Source: Pyxicephalus adspersus (taxonomy: Eukaryota; Chordata; Amphibia; Anura; Pyxicephalidae). Taken from it: a DNA stretch of 64,000 nt. The stretch spans positions 47,651,467 through 47,715,466 of the forward strand of contig NC_092869.1 of NCBI RefSeq assembly GCF_032062135.1, in the 5' to 3' direction. A program made the position numbers and the translations under genes. The notes beneath the pieces were generated by a model that worked only from the letters and a program-made list of their open reading frames with translations, did not search any database and was not told the DNA's origin. Numbering within the stretch: the stretch's first letter is position 1; each line of letters begins with the position of its first letter. Below, piece by piece: positions 9,369-22,876 of the stretch.

Positions 9369-9774
9369 TTTGTGTCAGGAAATAAGGAATCAAGGGAATG
9401 TACAGGGAAATCTTTTATAAATGAAGTCTGCAGACTTTTATTTCTGGGTGAAGAGGAAATTCATAATCATTGAGTATTACTCCTCAACATATCCCATGCG
9501 CCATGTCAAATTGCTGCAATGCAGTGATCACAGGTAAATGAGAATTCCTTCCAGAATATAAAACCCAGTATGGTGTCCATGACTTGGGGCAGCAGCAGCA
9601 ACACAAAAAATTAATGATGTAAATCCCGACCTAGCAGAAGAATGAAATCTTTGGAAGTCCTGGGATAGGATACAGTGTTTTATAAAGCAAATTTTTGGGT
9701 CACATGACCTGATATGCCCATTATGGTCACTAGCTGTGCAATGTATGCAAACATTCAGGGCAGGGTTCTCTCCT

Positions 9775-9842
9775 CCTTCTGTGTACTGCGCTGCGTAATA
9801 TATTGGTGCTATATAAATCCTCTTTATTAATAATAATAATAT
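9775..9842 (+). mobile_element. LINE/SINE-type 3' tail with (AAT)n
   Basis: CTGCGCTGCGTAATATATTG followed by 'gtgctatataaat' and an (AAT)n run. This is a common 3' tail of L2/SINE-like frog retroelements. A relative is at 55165-55300, and an inverted relative starts near 23230. Confidence 0.5.
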
Positions 9843-11084
9843 TACGAAGAGCTCTTCCCTCCAAGATTGCAATTGAGAGGTAATGATAGACATATTGTCC
9901 TTTTTAATAGGTAATGCTTTATCCGAACAAGGGTCATTATTGCAAGATCAGCAGGTATTTTAATGCAAAATTTAATATTGTCATGTTGCTTTTAAAAAAA
10001 CATGTTAAAAGATGGAAGTTTTGCTTACATTAAGCCTTTGTTTTACTTTCCTTACACTGCATACAAAATGTAGACATACTGGCATAGATGTATAATTTTT
10101 TATCTTGCTAAAGATTGATTTTATTCTAAAGCATTTTACATATATTTTAATATATTGGTGAATAGAATAAGTTTGTAAATTATAAAAGTATGTGATGTAA
10201 TGAGTGTAAACGACCAGCAGAGGTCACTGTGACATCTCAGAAAAATCAAGTAAAAGTCAGCAATGATATTAAAGGGAACCAAAAGCTTTTTAAGGTGTTT
10301 TTACATAAAGCGGTGACAAAGAATGACTTGGTGTAAATGTATTTTCATTATATATATTTTTTTCCCAATAAAAAATAGTTTTATGGCCACACAACTCAAG
10401 AGATTTGCAATGCATGTCAGCATTACTGGGACCACATCATTCACATTAAACATAGTTGCAGAACCTGCTAGGACACCAGCACATGCATGCAGATCTACCT
10501 CAAAATGTTTCTTTAACATTCTCTTAATTATTAGTAAATATTTGTTTTACTAAAATAATGCAATTTGGTGCTCTGCAAAAAAAAAAAAAAAAAAGGACAA
10601 CAAGGGGTAATATGCTAAAAATGTTTAAATAGACCAAGTGATCAATGGAGTATTGATTGGTGTTTGTTCTCAAGCTGTAAGCCCGCTCCAAAATCATTTA
10701 AATGGCAGCCAGGGTCGATTCTTGGGTCACACCTCCAGCAAAGGCTACTTCTGCAAAGGCTTAAACTTTATTCTCCTCCCTCACCTTTTCTCAAATTGAT
10801 AAAAGTAGCTGCCATGGTTAAAGATGGAGGCCCTGCTGCAATGCCCATGCAGCCTCGGTGTTGGTAAAGCAGATGAACATTATCCACTTGCACTGCAGGC
10901 CCATATACCGGTGCCGATGTGCTAAGCTAATGATACGGCTGCATCCGGCATGCACTGCTGTATGGAATCTCATATGGTGACTGCTTTGTGGACTTTAATT
11001 GTGTGCTAAAGATGTGCAGTGCAATGATCTTGCCATGTGGCTCACTGAGGATTTTTGCAACTTTTGTAGTGCCCAAACCTCATG

Positions 11085-11275
11085 GTCAGCACAGAGACTG
11101 GAGAGGATAGGCTATCATGAGAGAGTATAGGGAGATCAAGAAAACTGAAATGCTTTCCTCAAGCTCATTTGCTATTAATTGACAAACATTTTCACTCCTG
11201 AACAAGATGCATTGATCCCCAAGGTTCTCCCATCTGAAGTTTTGGAGAGTTTTAATAAATTGGGCATCAAGAAAT
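11085..11275. mobile_element. long-TIR MITE family B, copy 1 (diverged)
   Basis: Left arm 'agactggagaggataggctatcatgag' style, right arm 'ctcccatctgaagttttggagagttttaataaa'. The arms form the inverted-repeat skeleton also seen at 15645-15840, 52830-53030 and 53505-53700. The internal 'atttgctattaattgacaaac' block is shared by all copies. Confidence 0.6.
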
Positions 11276-13854
11276 GCAAACCTTCCATGACAGCCTCTTG
11301 ATGCCCTCGCCAAAGATCGTGCAAATTATAAGTTAAAAGCGCATTTGTTGCTCTGTGTCCTTGTAGGAGCTGATGATTTCACCACTGCAATCCAGGCATT
11401 GAATCCCATGAGCATGGCTCCATTCTTGTTGGGTGGTGTGCACAGGCTGCAGCTGTGACTTCACTACCTGGGCCGAATCATTTCCATGTACTTCTGTCAT
11501 CTTTATATATACTGGGCCAGTAGATCTTCCATTTACATTCTTTGTGTAAAGTACATGGCAATGCCCTAACATTCAACGCATTTCTGAACGCATCAACCCC
11601 GATGTGAGATGAAGCCTTGTCCTTGTCTTGGGCCTTTCCTAGCACTGTTGCTGTAGATGGGCCCTTACTCCAAGGACCCAGTGTTTGGCTAGGACCTATT
11701 AGAGAGTTGCTGGTAAGTAGAAAGGCTCCCATATGGGATACCAGCCCAGGATGAAGTCCAGCGCTACATCACCTTGTCACTCCACTGGGGTGCCGGTGTC
11801 CCCACGGCAGAGATTCACTTTGTTTCTTGGTCACTTCTTTAATTTCACCAATACAATTAAAGAGAAATCTTGTGATTGGGGACAATAGGGAGAGTCCCTG
11901 CTGAGTGTGCAGGACAGGAAGTGATAGGGAATCGCCCCAAAGATGCACTGATGGGGTTTTAACCCTTTCCCACTAAATAAAGAAGGCAAAAAGATCTTTG
12001 CAATGCTTTGCTATCCAACTGCGGAGCATCCAACCAGAAACTTCTGCAATCTTTGAGTGACATTTCCCCAGATATTAGCGTTGTCGGCAGCATTGGCTTT
12101 GTATGTCGCAGACGGCGTGCGCTGATCCGGTCTGTGTGGACAGAAGATAATTGAGTGTCTTATTCAAACATCTATTCTGCCTCATTTACAGAGACAACGG
12201 ATCTGTAATATCTGTTAATGGGCAATCTGCCCTTTCTCTGCTCTTGAAATTTGCAGTTTGCCACCTTTCTAATCTGCCCATCTTCCTGGCAGCTTTATGT
12301 CTCGGTAAATATCAAACTTTCTCCCTCCTTGGGTGGCACCCTGAAGGTTTGAGGATGTTTCTCTTTAACTCTTCTGCTGTCAGACCTTTTTTTATTTCCT
12401 TCAATTTTGAGTTGCTTTCCAAAATGTTCTTTTTCCCCTCCAAAAGCTCCCTTAAAACTCTAAAACGCATGATATTTTTTTTATAAGTGAAGATGCCATT
12501 GAATTAAATGGTGGTTGTACCAAATCTGCTTATTGGTAGTGCATACAAATGCAATGTAATCCCAAATTTTATTCATGAAATGTGGTGTTGAGTACACGGA
12601 TGCCCTTGATTGGATAAAATGCACTTCCCAGAAGTAGACAACGCTCTCAGAACCTTCAGACCTCATCAATTTAGAGATCGCCATTAGGTTTGGTTTTCAG
12701 CTTTGGGTATCAAATTTAACCCATAAATCAGTCGTTTTGCCCAAAGCGCACGCAATCTGGCGCCTGGGGCCATGGCAGCCACACTGTGCCCACCATCATC
12801 TGTCATCTGGATTAGAAGAGCCATAGGCTATGCAGTTATAATGTATGGTACAGCCCATCCAGCCCACAGACAATGGCCGGCTATTGATGGTCAGCTAGAT
12901 TGGCTAGGCCGCACTCTATACGCATCATAGACTGACGTCAGTCACTTGCTCAGCTACTGAATCAACCCAAATCAATTTGGAAAATGTTGGACCAATCAGC
13001 AGAGGCAAATTTGGCCAATACTGTTGACCATGAATGATGGCTCAGGATTTGTTACCGTTGCATGCAGCCATACTTATCATTGCTTTCATGCACTCCCGAT
13101 GAATGTATTTGCATCTCTTTGTATGTGGGGGTGCAGATAGGGTAAGCAGGGGTAAATCTACTTTCTGGTGTCCTATTGGGAAGATTTTGCTTTCTATCTT
13201 GGAGAAACAACAGGAAATGAAAGGTTTCCCCTTGTTTCTTGCTCTAGTGACTGCTAATACTTTTGGATTTCCTCTTGATTTCTCTTTTGGTCACCGGCAG
13301 TCCCGGGATATATTCCTTTAATAGCCAAGGTAAAAAAAAAAAAGTTTGCCCCCTATGTGAGCTGTGAACTACTTTAGCCTGGTCATGGACACCAGGACCT
13401 ATAGGGCTCAATTTTTAAAACGGAATCGGACATTCCCTCAAATATAGCCTTGTGGCAATCTTCCAGGTCCATGTGTTTCAATGGCAGTACTTGATTCCCA
13501 TCAGGAAATGTTTAGGGAACGTTAGATTGTGAAATAGAGCCTATAGTAAGGCTAAATCCCTCCAGTGGGATCAATACCTGAGAGTTCTCATCTTTCCTTT
13601 CTGTATTCCATACTTGAAATAAATACATTTTCCATGAAATACATTTTGTTTTTGCAGGCCCATTGCAGGAATGATCTTCATTATAGTGCCTGGAGTCAGC
13701 CATTGCTGAGTATTTTGTAGAAGTAAATGCGATATCTTAGCTCTGTATTGCGACACACCCTGACTGTGCAGAGATGATAGCGATGAACACGCTGTGCTGC
13801 CTTCCGTGGAGATATATTTTTAAAAAGTGTCCACCCACCCAAATCTGATATTAA

Positions 13855-14143
13855 GGGTTTAGCTCTGCTTTACCATTAAACATTACAACCAGGCGATTCT
13901 CTTATAACAGAATGATCAGGTGATGTCCTTTCTGCAATAAAATACCTTACCTGCCTGATTGCAAATTATGACATACTCTCACCTGTCCTCACCTGTCTCT
14001 GTTCTTTCTCATTCGCTGCCCTCTTCATTTTTTCTGGTTCGGATTATTGGCCATTTAGATTGGCAGTGGCAGGATGACATAAATGATCCCTGGGGATGCC
14101 GACATACCCTTCACATCCTGGCATTGTACGCACAGCGCCGTGT
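13855..14143 (+). repeat. interspersed repeat family C, copy 1
   Basis: Shares ordered blocks with 59810-60170: 'taccattaaacattacaa' and 'aacaataaaaattacaa', then 'gcaataaaataccttacctgcctg', then 'ttggccatttagattggcag' against the reverse-type 'ggcctggccaatcaagatgg'. Probably a Kolobok- or T2-like non-autonomous DNA element, judged by its TTAA-rich ends; this class call is uncertain. Confidence 0.45.
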
Positions 14144-14149
14144 TTTGGT

Positions 14150-15020
14150 TTGTTTTTAGTAATACATTTTTATTGAAATTACAAGACAAAAACAGAACGG
14201 AAATCACACAAAGTAACTAGAAATATAGAGAGTATAAATAAAAGTAAAGCATTGATGAACATTATCAATATAGAAACCACTAACTATTGTATAAGCCAAA
14301 CTCCCTACATGACAATGCAGGATAAAATATCAGGAACACAGAAGGGGAATAATTAAGGCAGGAAAAGAAAGAAAAGGGGAAAGGGAAGGAAAATAGGAAG
14401 AGAATGGAAAACAGAGCCAAAATTTGAGATGAAAGACAAACAAAAAGCCATTGGATGAAGAGGTGAGGATTTTCCTAATCCATGGTAGCCAGATATCTCC
14501 AAACTTTGTCATATTATCTAATAGGAGAGCTGTGTGTTTTTCATGGATCATTATGCAGGAGACCAATCTCCTAACCTCAGCATGGCTTATACGGGGGAAA
14601 GCCAGGCACCAGCAATACTTTGTTTAGCAGCTGTTAGGATATGTTGCATGAGATTAAATTGGCCTATGGATAAAGGTAGGTCTGCAGTGAAGCAAAGCTG
14701 GCTGGAGCTCTTGGGATCGGCATATCAAAGAGTGCTGTAAGTAGACGGTAAACCTTCCTCCAGAACAAATGAGCCACCGGACAATACTGCCAGATATGTA
14801 AAAAGGTACCCAATTGGGTACAACCACGGTAACAGAGGGGAGAATGTTCGGGGATACACTTCGACAAACGAGAAGCTACAATATACCATCTTGAAAGCAC
14901 CTTAAAGCAAGTCTCCCGAGCACCCACAATATGGGAACAACGTCTACAGGAGCCCCAAATCTGGGAGCAAACCGATGGGTCCAATGCACAACCTAAGAGC
15001 TTCACTTTGTGGGAGAACAC
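14150..15020 (-). pseudogene. 5'-truncated L1-like LINE, ORF2 C-terminus and 3'UTR
   Basis: The minus strand from 15020 to 14664 encodes an uninterrupted 118-codon stretch ending ORF2 of an L1-type LINE. It includes a Cys/His module of the form C-x3-C...H-x4-C: 'LCYRGC' then 'GTFLHIWQYCPVAHLFW', the usual C-terminal zinc-knuckle-like region of L1 reverse transcriptases. The 3'UTR follows to an AATAAAAATG tail at about 14160. There is no endonuclease or RT domain, so the insertion is dead on arrival. It shares its type with 49860-50895 on the other strand. Confidence 0.7.
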
Positions 15021-15641
15021 ATGGCACTACACATAGGAAATAATACAGAAAGTTTGTAGTCCAGACTGGGAAATGGCTTTTCATTGGTGATTATTTTGTC
15101 ATTGCAGCGTTCCTATGAGCCGGAATCCATTCAGAAAATGATCAATGGAAGACTCGGTAAGGGGTAATGGTTTGTGATAATTCTTTTATCTCTTTGCTAA
15201 CCTTTTCTTTTTTGAAAATAAAGAGAGTGATAACCCAGGGGTCCGGGACCCAGGTATATTGAACATGAGTGAGAAAAGCACCTGCGATACACCTACCTAT
15301 CAGAAGCCCATAGAAATGAATGAGAGTGCATTCAGCCCCAGCCCAGTAACGTTTCATGGAGCAGCTGTGAGGTCTCCCTGGATCTGGAACTGATAAAGAC
15401 CCGGGCCCATTTACACCGAGCCGATTCCTTTTAATTCACAATATGCAACAACATTGGCTAACTTTAGACAGCCATTAGATTGCCATTGCATCACAAGGAC
15501 TGAAAGTCACACCTGTAGCACACCTATTGATGCAGAACACCAGAATTTTATATGAACAGGTGGTGGGACTGAACAAGGCAGCCAGGAGCAGGTAGCATTC
15601 CCATATCAGTCTTCCTGTGGTTTTGGACACATTGCGCCTGA

Positions 15642-15845
15642 TTTAATTAAGTTCTCCAAGATTGGAGAGGTTGGACTATCATGAGAAAACCTGGTTGATC
15701 CAGCAAATCTGAAACAAATTTCATACAATCATTTGCTATTATTTTGGCAAATGTTTTCAATCAAGGACCAGATCCATTTCAGGTTTGCTGGATCGTCCAG
15801 GTTCACCCATGATAGTCTTGTCCTTGCTTTTATAAATCAGGCCTG
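15642..15845. mobile_element. long-TIR MITE family B, copy 2
   Basis: Inverted arms: 'ttctccaagattggagagg' with 'actatcatgagaaaacctgg' on the left and 'ccaggttcacccatgatagt' on the right. The centre is 'catttgctattattttggcaaatg'. About 200 bp and fully foldable. Also contains 'ggaccagatccatttcaggtttgctgg' and its inverse. Confidence 0.75.
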
Positions 15846-16259
15846 TGTCTCCATTCTGAAGGCTCCTTTACTTTCTGTTTTAAACACAGGTATGGATGGG
15901 GACATTTCTCTAAAAGAAACAGACGCAGCAAACAAAAAAAAAAAAAATGGGAGAAGTTAGAAACTCTGTGAGGTTTATATTGCTGTCTGTGTGCCCCTCA
16001 ATCCAGGTGACCCCCTTTTCCATTATTTCTAGTAGTGTTGTCACATTGTATTAAAAAAAGAAAATGTGAATCCACCTCTGGAGACAACATTAAATAAAAC
16101 AATACACCATAGATAAATTCCAATGCCGGAATCATAACCCTACACATGTAGCCCCATCTCGCTGGCTATTTTTGACCCGGGTGGAGATACGTTGACGATT
16201 ATTTTTCCATCTTTCTAATCTCTTTGCTTCTGTTGGCCTGCTGTAATAAAAAAAAAAAA

Positions 16260-16700
16260 CTCAACTCCCCAAGGTCTGGGGCTTTTAATTAAGAATCCAA
16301 ATTTTCTGGCATGTTATTTAGTAATCAATTAGCGCTGTAAACAAAATCTTGCTTTCTACGAGGATTTCCGACTCATGGCGAGAGGTCTCCCAACACCGAG
16401 CAAATATTAAGCTAATTAATCATTGTCAACATATCACTCGTATTAAACCGTTTCCTAATTAATTATACAAACAATTCCCCTTCTGCGGGAAGGTGGCTGC
16501 ATCTCACACAAACATGAAACGTGAAGGTCGGCCTTTGAATTTCCGGAGGCTTTGGAGTTGCCGTGGCTGGTGCTTGTATTGAAGCCTCCTTTATCGTCTG
16601 CGGCCTACCTGTCATCGGCGATGAGCGCGATGTGATCCTCCTCTCTCCAAAGACAACATTAAATATGACCTTTGGATAACCTCCAATTAGAAGACTTTAA
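16260..16700. other. candidate conserved non-coding element
   Basis: Non-repetitive, stop-dense DNA with many homeodomain-type TAATTA/ATTAAT motifs (16289, 16417, 16461) and evenly mixed composition, unlike the neighbouring repeats. No RNA or protein is recognised. The call is a guess from texture and from the known regulatory-rich surroundings of TUNAR. Confidence 0.25.
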
Positions 16701-17192
16701 TAAATATCACTGCAGAAATGGTTTTGACAAGCGTCTTCTGCCAAGGAACCCAGAGAGTCCCAGCTGAGAGGCAAAGCAAGCGCCGCGTCTTTGTTCACCG
16801 ACTTTCAAGTTCTTGGTAGCTGAAATGTTCAGAATCGTGACGCTCCGCGAATTGATTGAAGAGAATCTATGGCAGATCTGCAAGAAATAATATGGGACGG
16901 CAGGAAGGGAAAGCTCAACAACAGCCATCATTTTTTTTCTTGTTTTCCAGGTTTCATAGAACTTCTGTTGGGCTGTTGTGTCACTGGTGAGATTTTTAAG
17001 ATATTTTTTTAAATGTGGCCGTAGCATTAAAAAAGAGCAACATTCAATAGGCCTCCCCATTGTTCAATGTGCTTAGGTGCCAGCCCCAAAACCTAAATCA
17101 AAGTAGAAAGACAAAGCCAGTGTTTAATTCCATAAATGAGAATAATGGTTATTTTGTAAGGTTGAATTAAATACCGTCATCTCTGTGCCCGA

Positions 17193-17224
17193 CTCGTTTC
17201 GCCATTTGGCTTCCTCAGGGGAGG
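17193..17224 (-). ncRNA. hammerhead-like motif, instance 1
   Basis: Minus strand: CCC-CTGAGGA-A-GCC-AAAT-GGC-GAAAC-GAGTC-GGG. It has the CUGANGA and GAAA boxes of a hammerhead core around a GCC/GGC stem, a GTC before the CCC/GGG stem I, and outer CTCT/AGAG pairing. One extra A sits between CUGANGA and stem II, so self-cleavage is doubtful. Confidence 0.35.
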
Positions 17225-17229
17225 TAGAG

Positions 17230-20200
17230 ACATGAACTAGAATTATGAATAGATCGGTTTTGGGTTTATTGATAAGAATTATGGAGAATGAAGTGAATGT
17301 TGTTGTTGATCAATTGGAGAGAGGAACAATGTTTAGAGAAGGTTCATTCATTGGATGACCTGAATTTTAGTTGGGAGAGAGTGAATAAACAGTTGGAAAA
17401 GAAAGAAGGAGACATATTTGCTGTGTTTTGTATGATGTCCAGCTGTAGCATTTATGAAAAAGTCCATCTACACTTTCCTTTTAGCCCCCTGCAATGTTCT
17501 GCAAATATCTATTGATTGCCTAATGCAATCCTATCCGTGATGGGATGACAACAATGCTGCACTGCTCTTGGATTCAGCGCAAAGTTGTCACTGCAAGAAT
17601 GCCACATGGGCACATAGTAAAAAATAGCAGCGGGTCTATGGCCTAGCAGAGGGTCTATTCCCCATTATGTCCAAAACAAGAATAAATGTATTGTTAATCC
17701 GAGCTGCGGAAAAAAGTTAAAAATACCTCTTCTACAGAAGACAATAGATTCCCTCCCTCGCCTTGGACCCACTGATCTGCACTGTAATCAAGAGTAACCA
17801 TTGACTGATGAGTGTTCACCATCCAACACTTCTGGGAACATTAAAATTCGGCAATATAACACAATTGGGGGGTCAATCCCCTGGCCCATCTAAGTGGCTT
17901 ATCCTGAAATCTCAGCAGCTGTACACCATGATAGGGGTTTCAATAAAATTGGTTTTCCTCCATATTGGAGACTCTTAAAGAGCTTTTTATTGGCAAAATA
18001 TGCTAGAAGAAAAATATCTGATTGATCAAAACTGATTTTTCTATATTAGACAAAATCTAAATACATTTTTTTTTAATTTATAATAATCTTGTTTTGTCAA
18101 TATTGGGGTCTATCTATAAGCAGGTAATCTCACATTCATATATCAGAATAAATCACTGCTAATGAAAGCACGTAGACCCAGAGAATGGGTTGTGAATGTC
18201 AGATTCCCTGCTTTATAAATTGACCCATTTATTTATTACGTTTTTCTTTTTGCTGTTTTTTTTTATATTTATATGTATAGTTTAGTGGACAGTTTCAAGA
18301 TAGTTGAATACAACTTCAGGAATCCTCTGAGATTTAATATTCTTTGCACCCTTAAACCTAAAACTGCCAGCACCTTAATTTAACCTTCCACATTGCATTC
18401 AGGATAATTTTACATTTTGTTATGATATTTTGTATAATGAATGCTCTCAGTTTTGTTCTTCTGTAACTGGTATACAGATAAACTGATTCTTAACATCTGT
18501 TCATAAAATTTACAATCAAGTGTTCCATTTATAAATTATTCCCATTTCAATTCGCTTAAAAAATTTGTTTGTCTCACATTTATTTCCTATTGTGACAGGT
18601 GTGCACTTTTGATGATTAGCCACTAGGTGGCAGTATGAGTCATTGTTTTCAATACAAGCACAGAATTCACCACTGGTGAATTTCAGAGAATTCAGCTAGG
18701 GGGAAAATATAAATAGAGCTGCAAACATGATCTAAATTTATTTTTTAGTTTGACCCTTTTATATAATGGAAAACATTGAAAAGCATTTTTTTAATTTAAT
18801 GTGGATCACCCCTCCCCCTTTTGTAAGACATAAGGGGCAACCTGCAACCTCCTGGAATACATTCATCAAGTAAAATTGAAAAAAAAAGTACCAATGTGCA
18901 GAAAGGGCTTTCGTGAATTGTATAAAAATTACAGTTCATCATTTATAGGAAGTCGTTAGCGTAGTGTGAGATCGGGTGACGTCACAAGAATATGGTGCTC
19001 AGTGTTCAGCCCACACCGCGAAGAAGGAGGCGGACAGGACCGTGCGGGACTGATTGGATCACGAAGCGATCGATGGCTTTCCAGCTGTAAAGGTGTCATT
19101 TTTTCTCATGACTGTTCCACTTTAGAGCACACTTAAAAAAATCTTTAATTTCCATTAACTTCAATGTAATCTCACAATTTTGGTAACATTTTTGCAAGAA
19201 AAGGTCTCAGTTTCGTAGCCCATGGACTGATAATAATTTATCATAATCCACCTCTGCCCATGAAATACAACAAAGAATTATATTAATTTATAAATGTATC
19301 AAAATTCATTTCCCTCTTACAGCTGAAATATTCCTTTTGGTAATAGGAAAGATTCTCCTGGAAGCCGCTTTTCCAGCATCATTTATAAGACAGACTTTTA
19401 GCTTTGGGTCTTCTGGGGAATGTTTAGTAATTATTTAATTCATGGTGTGGGTTCATTCACAACAACAGACTATAAGACAATGAGCCATGAAAATAAAAAA
19501 ACCTAAAAAACAGAATGAAGATGCATTGTGTGAGGGCGGCTGCACCTGTCACATCATATCACCGGCTGGGTAACACAACGTGACTGATGGAATAGGAACG
19601 GAAGGCTTGCAGTCAGCTGTGCCAGATGGAGAGACCAGAGCACCGAGCGCAGGTCAAGACAATGAGTTTGCCATGGAAGATGGAGATCACATGACAATGC
19701 AATGCCTTCTGTCTGCAACAATTACAGCTCAGAGGAACTCCACACAGCACGCATACTGACATCCAATCAATCTGCAATAAATACTCTTTAGGTATTTCTA
19801 AAAACAGCTTTAGTTAAGAGATAACTGATCCTGCGGTGTGTTTATTGAAATAATTCTGTTTAGTAAAACTCCCAGTTCTGCTGCTCCATTGAACTTTGCA
19901 AGTAATTCCTTTTTTTGCCACTAGATGTCCTCAGACTTCTGGGTTGGATGGCATATGGCTGAGGACATACTGTGAGTACAAAGAGTCATGACCCCTCCCC
20001 CCCAAAGTCATAAGAAATAGGGGTGCAGGGGATGGTGCCGGCATTCATCACTGATATCGGTAAACAACTTACTGTCCCATTGGTGGCCTTGGCTGAGCTG
20101 TTTTGCCTAAATCACCAGAGCACCTAGACAGAAACTTCAGCAGGTAAAATATATATATGATTTAATAAGACCCAGACTCCTATACTTTCTGTTTTTGGAT

Positions 20201-20460
20201 GGGAACAGGCAGAGGTTGTTAATGGAGGACATGAAAATCAAATATCAAGGATATGGGTGAAATTTTGTTTATGATGAATTCTGTTCTTCCTTCGCACCAA
20301 AGCCCTGATGAATATGAAGAGACCCCTGAAATCTGTTGTTTTTTATTACATAACAAATAAATACTTTGTTTTAATTCTCATTAATTTTGTGGCTTTCTGC
20401 TTGTCATCCATTCTGTTTAGAGCGCCCCACTGTGGCTCTTTGTAATATTGAACATTGTAA
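17230..20460. other. no gene seen
   Basis: AT-rich intergenic DNA. It holds a family A repeat (18590-18725) and a stretch at 18960-19100 resembling a T2-type frog repeat ('gaagcgatcgatggctttcc'). A 'gatgtcctcag...gaggacatactgtgag' element at 19920-19990 has a relative at 63500-63600. Confidence 0.5.
18590..18725 (+). repeat. interspersed repeat family A, copy 2
   Basis: Begins TGTGACAGGTGTGCACTTTT and continues with 'gccactaggtggcagtatgag' and 'gaatttcagagaattcagc'. It is the fullest plus-strand copy of the family also found at 9225-9368 and 31797-31870. Confidence 0.6.
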
Positions 20461-20469
20461 ACCCTATAG

Positions 20470-20751
20470 CAGGGGTCCCCAATCTCTGCGGGGTCAGGAG
20501 AAGGATACTGCTTGGGGGGGTGCACCAGCCAGAGCCCCGGACCATGTCTCCCGTATGCATCGCAGGCTCAGGCGGTGGGCAGGTTATCTCTGGCTCAGAC
20601 CTGCGATGGGAGAGTCAGCGGGTTCCGGCATCATGACGTCACTATTGGGGAAGTTTCTGACCCTTTGAATGACCCTCAGCTCTCTGCGCATGCTCGGTCC
20701 AGAGCCAGGAAGTTTAGTGGTCCGTGGGTCCGAAAAGGTTGATGACCATTT
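20470..20751. mobile_element. non-autonomous hAT element
   Basis: Left end CAGGGGTCCCCAATCT and right end AAAGGTTGATGACCATT form imperfect terminal inverted repeats of the classic hAT/Charlie type. The interior contains 'gcgcatgctcggtcc' and 'ggtccgtggg'. The flanks (CCCTATAG and TCCTAGGT) are only weakly alike, so the target duplication is unsure. About 280 bp, no transposase. Confidence 0.7.
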
Positions 20752-20759
20752 TCCTAGGT

Positions 20760-22850
20760 CCCATGATTCTGGAGTAGGGGCAGAGGATGCAGGGCACCAA
20801 GTGGCACAGGTGCCAACCGTCCTGCACAGGTAATAAAGCCACAGGTAGATTGGTCAGTGGACACACCGGGGTGGCAACAGGTGAACAGTACCCGGTCCTA
20901 AATCCTAAGGAGTCCTAAATCCACCTTTTGATGTAAGTTCTGTGATTTGGAGGGCCAAAGGAGAGACTATAGGGACACCAAGCTTACACATACATGTATC
21001 TGCACAGATGTGTGTATCTTCACATTTAATAGGAGGCTCCCCACTGTGTAATCCAAATTCCAAAACAGCAGCAATGGGTTGATTCACATTTTCTAATTAA
21101 ATCCATTATGAAAAAAGTCTTTGTTTTTGGCTAAAAGTTGGGTGAATCTTAGATGTAAATTATACTGCTTACAAGTTCATCCTCGCTTGGGGTGTGACAG
21201 ATGATTATGCAACTCTACCCAACTGCTTTCTTTCCCTGGGTCCTGTGGACCTGCCCTACCTTATGACCCAATTCTAGGAAAGCCAATCAGGGTGTTTGTA
21301 TGGTGGGGTGTGGCTGTTACTGTGCTATGCCAGGTCAGGGCACTGCAAGGTTGAAGCAGCATTATGTTTGAGTAAAGAGTCAATGGAAAATAAAAATAGT
21401 GTAATTGGGCTTTAGAAATGCCCGGCACATCAGAAAATTATTCTGATTTAAAAAATTAGTTTTCAGACAAATATACAACCTTTCAGCGGTAAATTGTTAC
21501 AATGTTCTAATTAAAGACATCAACACTTCTGCCACCACACCATATAGAAAGATCATTCAGAGTGGAGTTTTTCTTTAAGAATTCATGATACCGGTTGGCA
21601 TTGTTTACACCCATGGGTGAATGGAGTGAACAGTATTTATAAATAGGCATTCGGGTGACTCATCTCCCCTCCGGCGCTCTGTGTAACCCCACCGAGGGAC
21701 GGATTGGGCGGTCATTCCATGGAGGGTGCTGTAGCAGAACGAGCAGACACGACCTATAAATAAGCCCCAACGCGATGTTAAATGCCACCGGGTTTGATTT
21801 AGCTTGGCCGGGCGCCAGGTGCTGGTGACAGAACTCTGATGGGAATCTGCGATTTCAGAGGTGAAATTCTGGAAGACCCAAAATAGAAATGAGTTATGAA
21901 CGGAACGTTGCACTTCCAGCCTCCGGCAAAGTGTGGTAAGACCGAACATTTCATCAGGACAATGTCAGAAGGCCAAAAGAATGCTTGGTTATCATTCAAA
22001 GCCATTGCCAAGGACTTTCTTGGAAACACACGAGCAAATAATTACACAGAAATTGTCCAGAGACTCTTGGAGAGCTACAAAATGCTTGGTTGCAATATGA
22101 GCATCAAGGTGCATTTTCTGCATTGCCATCTTTCTAACTTCCCGGAAAACCTTGGTGCAGTCACCAAGATCTGAAGGTGATGGAAGGACGGTATCAGGGT
22201 AGATGGGATGTACATATGATGGCTGACTATTGTTGGAGCATCCGGCGGGATTGTCCTAACACTAAACACTCCAAAAAATGCGTTCCCCAGTGTTATTGTA
22301 ACGTTTCATTTGTTTTTCATATTCTTAATATTCATTTAAAACTAATAATACCCTGACAATGCTTCTGTACGTCAATATAGAACCAACAGCGTTGTCACTC
22401 TGCAACTGACAGAGGAAAAACAATTGCACTGGCGGGATCAATGAGTGATCAAACTATGTTCTGTATTAAGGGAAGGGGGTGTGGGTGTATATGCAGATTC
22501 ACCTGTGGACTGTGATCTTGCTGCTCGGATCCTTCTGGGTGAAGGTGAAATTCTTCAATTCTTATTATATATTAGAAGTTCTGTGAACTTTCCTGGCAAT
22601 GCAGAGTGGTGACTAAAGATAATTTCACAAATATGTATATGAATCCAGTATTTTAATCACAATATATTCTATATATTTCCCTGTACATACACAACCAGCA
22701 TTTACAAGATCACCTTCCTGTTGTAATATTTATGTCTTCTATACTTCTTTGAACTATATGATGAATACTTTGCTTTCTCCTTGTAAACTACTAATATAAT
22801 TTTTATGTCATAGCTACTTGCTTGTTGGTTCTCACAATCACCTAAAAATA
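20760..22850. other. no gene seen
   Basis: Intergenic DNA with short, unrecognised frames on both strands (for example 21896-22174). No splice or domain evidence. Confidence 0.5.
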
Positions 22851-22852
22851 GC

Positions 22853-22876
22853 CCAGCGGGCAAAACGCGTCGGGCC
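22853..22876 (+). ncRNA. hammerhead-like motif, half copy
   Basis: CCAGCGGGCAAAACGCGTCG retains the right half (stem plus AAAACGCGTCGGG) of the recurring motif, while the CTGANGA half is lost. Confidence 0.25.

Larger units (their letters stand above)
8090..13850. other. no gene seen; repeats only
   Basis: Apart from the repeats listed individually there is only intergenic DNA with short chance frames. A poly(A) run lies at 10578-10595. TTAAAGGGAACC-like element ends occur near 10268. The frames at 9528-9893 and 12151-12486 are low-complexity or unrecognised and have no splice or codon evidence. Confidence 0.6.
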
